A DNA stretch of 15,984 nucleotides from Candidatus Caenarcanales bacterium (GTDB lineage Bacteria; Cyanobacteriota; Vampirovibrionia; LMEP-6097). Below are positions 13,945-15,984 of the stretch, piece by piece; the first letter of the stretch is position 1, and each line of letters begins with the position of its first letter. The stretch lies in assembly GCA_022447685.1 (NCBI GenBank), contig JAKVAO010000060.1, positions 1 to 15,984 on the forward strand, read 5' to 3'. The notes below the pieces were generated by a model, which did not search any database, was not told the DNA's origin, and saw only the letters and a program-made list of their open reading frames with translations. Both the position numbers and the translations under genes were made by a program.

Positions 13945-15294
13945 CTAATTAAGCAGTCTATTCTCTTTAAAAGTATCAAAAGCCATAAGAATTTTATCTA
14001 AATCACTCTTATCAAGACCATGGTACAAACCTACCCAAAAAGTATTAGCCGCTACATAATCTGTATTAGGTAAAAGTTCATAAATAAAATCATCAATATC
14101 AATATTATTAAGTAATCTAGAATCCCTGACTCTAAATTTAAAATCATGATTCAAATATGCAGGTTGTCTTAAAAGGTTTCCACCAAATAATAATCTAGTA
14201 CCTATCCCCTGCTCTTCAAGAAAAGAGACTAGATCAACTCTATTAAAACTCAGATTTTCTTTAAGTGTAATTGGGAAACCAAACCAAGAAGGATCTGAGA
14301 GTTCATTCTTCACAGGTAAATAAAAATATTCTTGATATTTTTCTAAACCTTGATATAAGTATTTAAAATTTTCTTTTCTTTTATTGATAAATCCTCTTAC
14401 TTTCTTAATTTGAGCTAAACCACATGCAGCTTGCATATCTGAAATTTTCAGATTATAACCAATATGAGAGTAAATATATTTATGATCGTATCCCTGTTCT
14501 AGATTACCTAATTGATAGCTGAACCTTTTACCACAAGTATTGTCCTTACCAGAAGGACACCAGCAATCACGCCCCCAATCTCTCATCGAAAGTAATATTT
14601 TATATAATTCAGAATTACTAGTAAGAACTGCTCCACCTTCACCTGTAGTTATATGATGCGCTGGATAAAAACTTAAAGTCGCGATATCCCCCCAAGTTCC
14701 TGTTAATTTAGAATCGAATTCAGAACCTAAAGCATCACAGTTGTCTTCAATTAACCACAAATTCTTTTGATTACAAATTTCCTTAATCGCTTTTAAATCA
14801 AATGGATTCCCGAGTGTATGAGCTATAAAAATTGCTTTAGTCTTTTCAGATAATGCTTCCTCTATTTGCTCTACAGCTATATTATGAGTTTCTTTGTTTA
14901 TATCAACAAAAACGGGTACACAAGAGTTTTGAATAATTGGATTTACAGTAGTAGGAAAGCCTGCCGCAACACAAATAACTTCGTCACCAGCCTTAATCTG
15001 TCTCTCTCCAAGCTGGTTTGATGTCAAAGCTGAAAAAGCTAAAAGATTAGCTGAAGAACCAGAGTTAACAGTTAGAGCATATTTATGTTCAAAGAAATTT
15101 CGTAGTTCTTTCTCAAACTCTTTATTAAAACGTCCTGTAGTAAGCCACATATCTAAAGAAGCATCTATCATATTCACGAGCTCTTCAGAATCAATAACTT
15201 TACCAGATACAGGAATATAACCAGTATTTTTTTTAGTTTGAAGATTCAAATAGGTACTAGCCAGAAATTTAATAGTAGTTCTAAGTAAATTCAC
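13945..15294 (-). CDS. rfbH: RfbH/E1: CDP-4-keto-6-deoxy-D-glucose 3-dehydrase, [2Fe-2S] PMP enzyme
   Basis: It removes the 3-hydroxyl of CDP-4-keto-6-deoxyglucose on the way to CDP-3,6-dideoxyhexoses (paratose, abequose, tyvelose, ascarylose type). It uses pyridoxamine phosphate and an iron-sulfur cluster. The fold is that of DegT aminotransferases, but the Schiff-base Lys is replaced by His in SFYPAHHITTGEGGAV (H213, the position of H220 in Yersinia E1). The cysteines are C186, C244, C246 and C254, which is exactly C-X57-C-X1-C-X7-C, the E1 [2Fe-2S] pattern. Other family blocks are AGFPTTVNPIIQN, TLGNPFDL, RDWGRDCWC and GTRLLFGGNLLRQPAY. The length of 449 is normal for E1. It starts at GTG (15294), since the ATG one base off frame runs into a stop at once. 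The E3 reductase and CDP-glucose enzymes are not in the window. Confidence 0.95.
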   Translation of the reverse strand: MNLLRTTIKFLASTYLNLQTKKNTGYIPVSGKVIDSEELVNMIDASLDMWLTTGRFNKEFEKELRNFFEHKYALTVNSGSSANLLAFSALTSNQLGERQIKAGDEVICVAAGFPTTVNPIIQNSCVPVFVDINKETHNIAVEQIEEALSEKTKAIFIAHTLGNPFDLKAIKEICNQKNLWLIEDNCDALGSEFDSKLTGTWGDIATLSFYPAHHITTGEGGAVLTSNSELYKILLSMRDWGRDCWCPSGKDNTCGKRFSYQLGNLEQGYDHKYIYSHIGYNLKISDMQAACGLAQIKKVRGFINKRKENFKYLYQGLEKYQEYFYLPVKNELSDPSWFGFPITLKENLSFNRVDLVSFLEEQGIGTRLLFGGNLLRQPAYLNHDFKFRVRDSRLLNNIDIDDFIYELLPNTDYVAANTFWVGLYHGLDKSDLDKILMAFDTFKENRLLN

Positions 15295-15308
15295 ATTAAA
15301 TAATCCAA

Positions 15309-15333
15309 CTATAGCTTAACATGTAAGTTATAG
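15309..15333 (-). repeat. inverted repeat between the remnant gene and rfbH
   Basis: A 10-bp stem (15309-15318 with 15324-15333, one G-U pair) with an ACATG loop fills most of the 39-bp gap. No T tract follows on the - strand. It may be a weak attenuator or an operator-like palindrome; the sequence alone cannot decide. Confidence 0.4.
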
Positions 15334-15924
15334 CTAATTTAATTGAGCCTGAGTTTCCATTTTCTTAATATTAATTAATTTGTCTATTGCTTGATCATGA
15401 TTATTAATTTTAGTAATTAAATGACTAAGCAAAATATTTTGCTTGTTTAAAGCCTTGTAAAGATTTTGATTATCAACATTAACTTTTTCAATAAAATCAT
15501 AAAGAAAAATCATAGTCCTATATGCTGACTTAGCAAGATCTTCGATTGATAAAGATTTTTTTTGACAAATATCACCATTAGTTTTTTGATTTTTAAAAAC
15601 ATTTTTACCATTAAAATACTTATTGAAAAGCTCTTGGTTTGAACTATGATATTTATTCATAAATTGTGTTCTTGCCATACTGTCAAAAAATACTGTTAGC
15701 CTGTTGGATCTACTTAAAGATGAATTTGTTGCTAACATTCTCAAAATCTCATTATCCTTACTCTCCAAATAAGGTGCCAGTAATTTAGCAATTTCTAGTA
15801 ATTCTCTACTTGGTGAAACATTGGAATGCTTTTGAATAGCTTTTATATTTCCAGGGGCAGAAACTATTTCTTTAAAATCTTCAACAATACATTGATCTGG
15901 AAAGTATAGTACTCCTCTAAAGTT
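15334..15924 (-). pseudogene. unrecognised protein, probable 3' remnant of a longer gene
   Basis: The nominal reading from a TTG at 15768 gives 144 residues, but no ribosome site precedes that TTG. The same frame stays open, in convincing coding style, back to 15924 (NFRGVLYFPDQCIVEDFKE and so on). It then meets TAA at 15925-15927 without any ATG, GTG or TTG on the way. The body has RLTVFFDSMARTQF and SNQELFNKYF. It ends in a polar, coiled-coil-like tail rich in N, K, I and L. The SN.xLFxKYF ending faintly recalls the C-terminal ends of sulfotransferase-like or polysaccharide-modifying proteins, but this is not secure. It lies 39 bp upstream of rfbH on the same strand. A truncated gene, a nonsense or frameshift disruption, or an assembly error would all explain it. 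Confidence 0.5.
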
Positions 15925-15944
15925 TTACGAAAATATAAATTTAT

Positions 15945-15984
15945 GGTGTGCAAACGCCCTCAGCGTACTCTCAACCAGCTCATA
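15945..15984. other. GC-rich patch at the window end
   Basis: Bases 15948-15984 are about 54% G+C (20 of 37), against roughly a third elsewhere, and begin about 20 bases beyond the point where the remnant reading frame breaks. On the - strand it reads as YELVESTLRAFAHHKFIFS followed by a stop, possibly the end of a foreign reading frame. It also holds a small hairpin (ACGCT/GGCGT). It may be the edge of an inserted element. It is too short to identify. Confidence 0.35.

Noticed and set aside
13945..15294. Reading this gene as an ordinary DegT sugar aminotransferase
   Set aside because: The Schiff-base lysine is replaced by His and the four-cysteine [2Fe-2S] pattern is exact, which marks the E1/RfbH dehydrase.
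15930..15984. tRNA-like look of the GC-rich end on the - strand (GGTTGAGAGTACGC)
   Set aside because: No acceptor stem, T arm or full anticodon arm can be folded; only a short hairpin is present.
1..15984. CRISPR arrays, rRNA, tRNA and complete insertion sequences
   Set aside because: No evenly spaced repeats, no RNA gene signatures and no transposase were found on either strand.

Overview
This AT-rich window (roughly one third G+C by eye) reads as a flagellin locus joined to a flagellar glycosylation island. It comes from a flagellated bacterium. I cannot place the organism firmly. Flagellin style, strong Shine-Dalgarno sites, low G+C and SPINDLY-type glycosyltransferases would fit a flagellated Melainabacteria/Vampirovibrionia-like or other deep-branching Gram-negative lineage, but that is only a guess.

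Left part (1-2762): three tandem flagellin genes on the + strand, the first cut by the window edge. The two complete ones encode short flagellins of 308 residues with a Ser/Thr-rich central segment and no large D2/D3 insert. Each has a strong AAGGAGG ribosome site and a sigma-28-like promoter with the same geometry. The third gene is mosaic: its central segment is almost identical to gene 2, while its 3' end and 3' UTR match gene 1.

Middle part (2806-6501): a sigma-70-like promoter precedes a compact + strand operon. It encodes a TPR/GT41 (SPINDLY/OGT-like) glycosyltransferase, a long-form RmlA nucleotidylyltransferase (TTG start, 11-bp overlap) and a PglD/NeuD-like acyltransferase (ATGA overlap).

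Right part (6494-15924): genes alternate in strand. They are a five-bladed-propeller glycosidase-like protein (-), a second TPR/GT41 enzyme (+), a PLP sugar aminotransferase followed by a SAM methyltransferase (-), a FemAB/GNAT-like acyltransferase (+), a third divergent TPR/GT41 enzyme (-) and an RfbH/E1-type CDP-4-keto-6-deoxyglucose 3-dehydrase with an intact [2Fe-2S] cysteine motif (-). Last comes a gene remnant (-) that stays open upstream with no usable start. The three convergent pairs overlap tail to tail by 8, 18 and 47 bp.

Inferred working model: RmlA, the aminotransferase, the acyltransferases and the methyltransferase build an N-acylated or methylated amino-deoxy sugar on dTDP. 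RfbH feeds a separate CDP-3,6-dideoxyhexose branch. The three GT41-type enzymes transfer the sugars to Ser/Thr of the flagellins, with the TPR part recognising the protein, as proposed for FlmG of Caulobacter. The 4,6-dehydratases, a ketoisomerase, the RfbH reductase partner and the CDP-glucose enzymes are not in the window, so the pathway is incomplete here.
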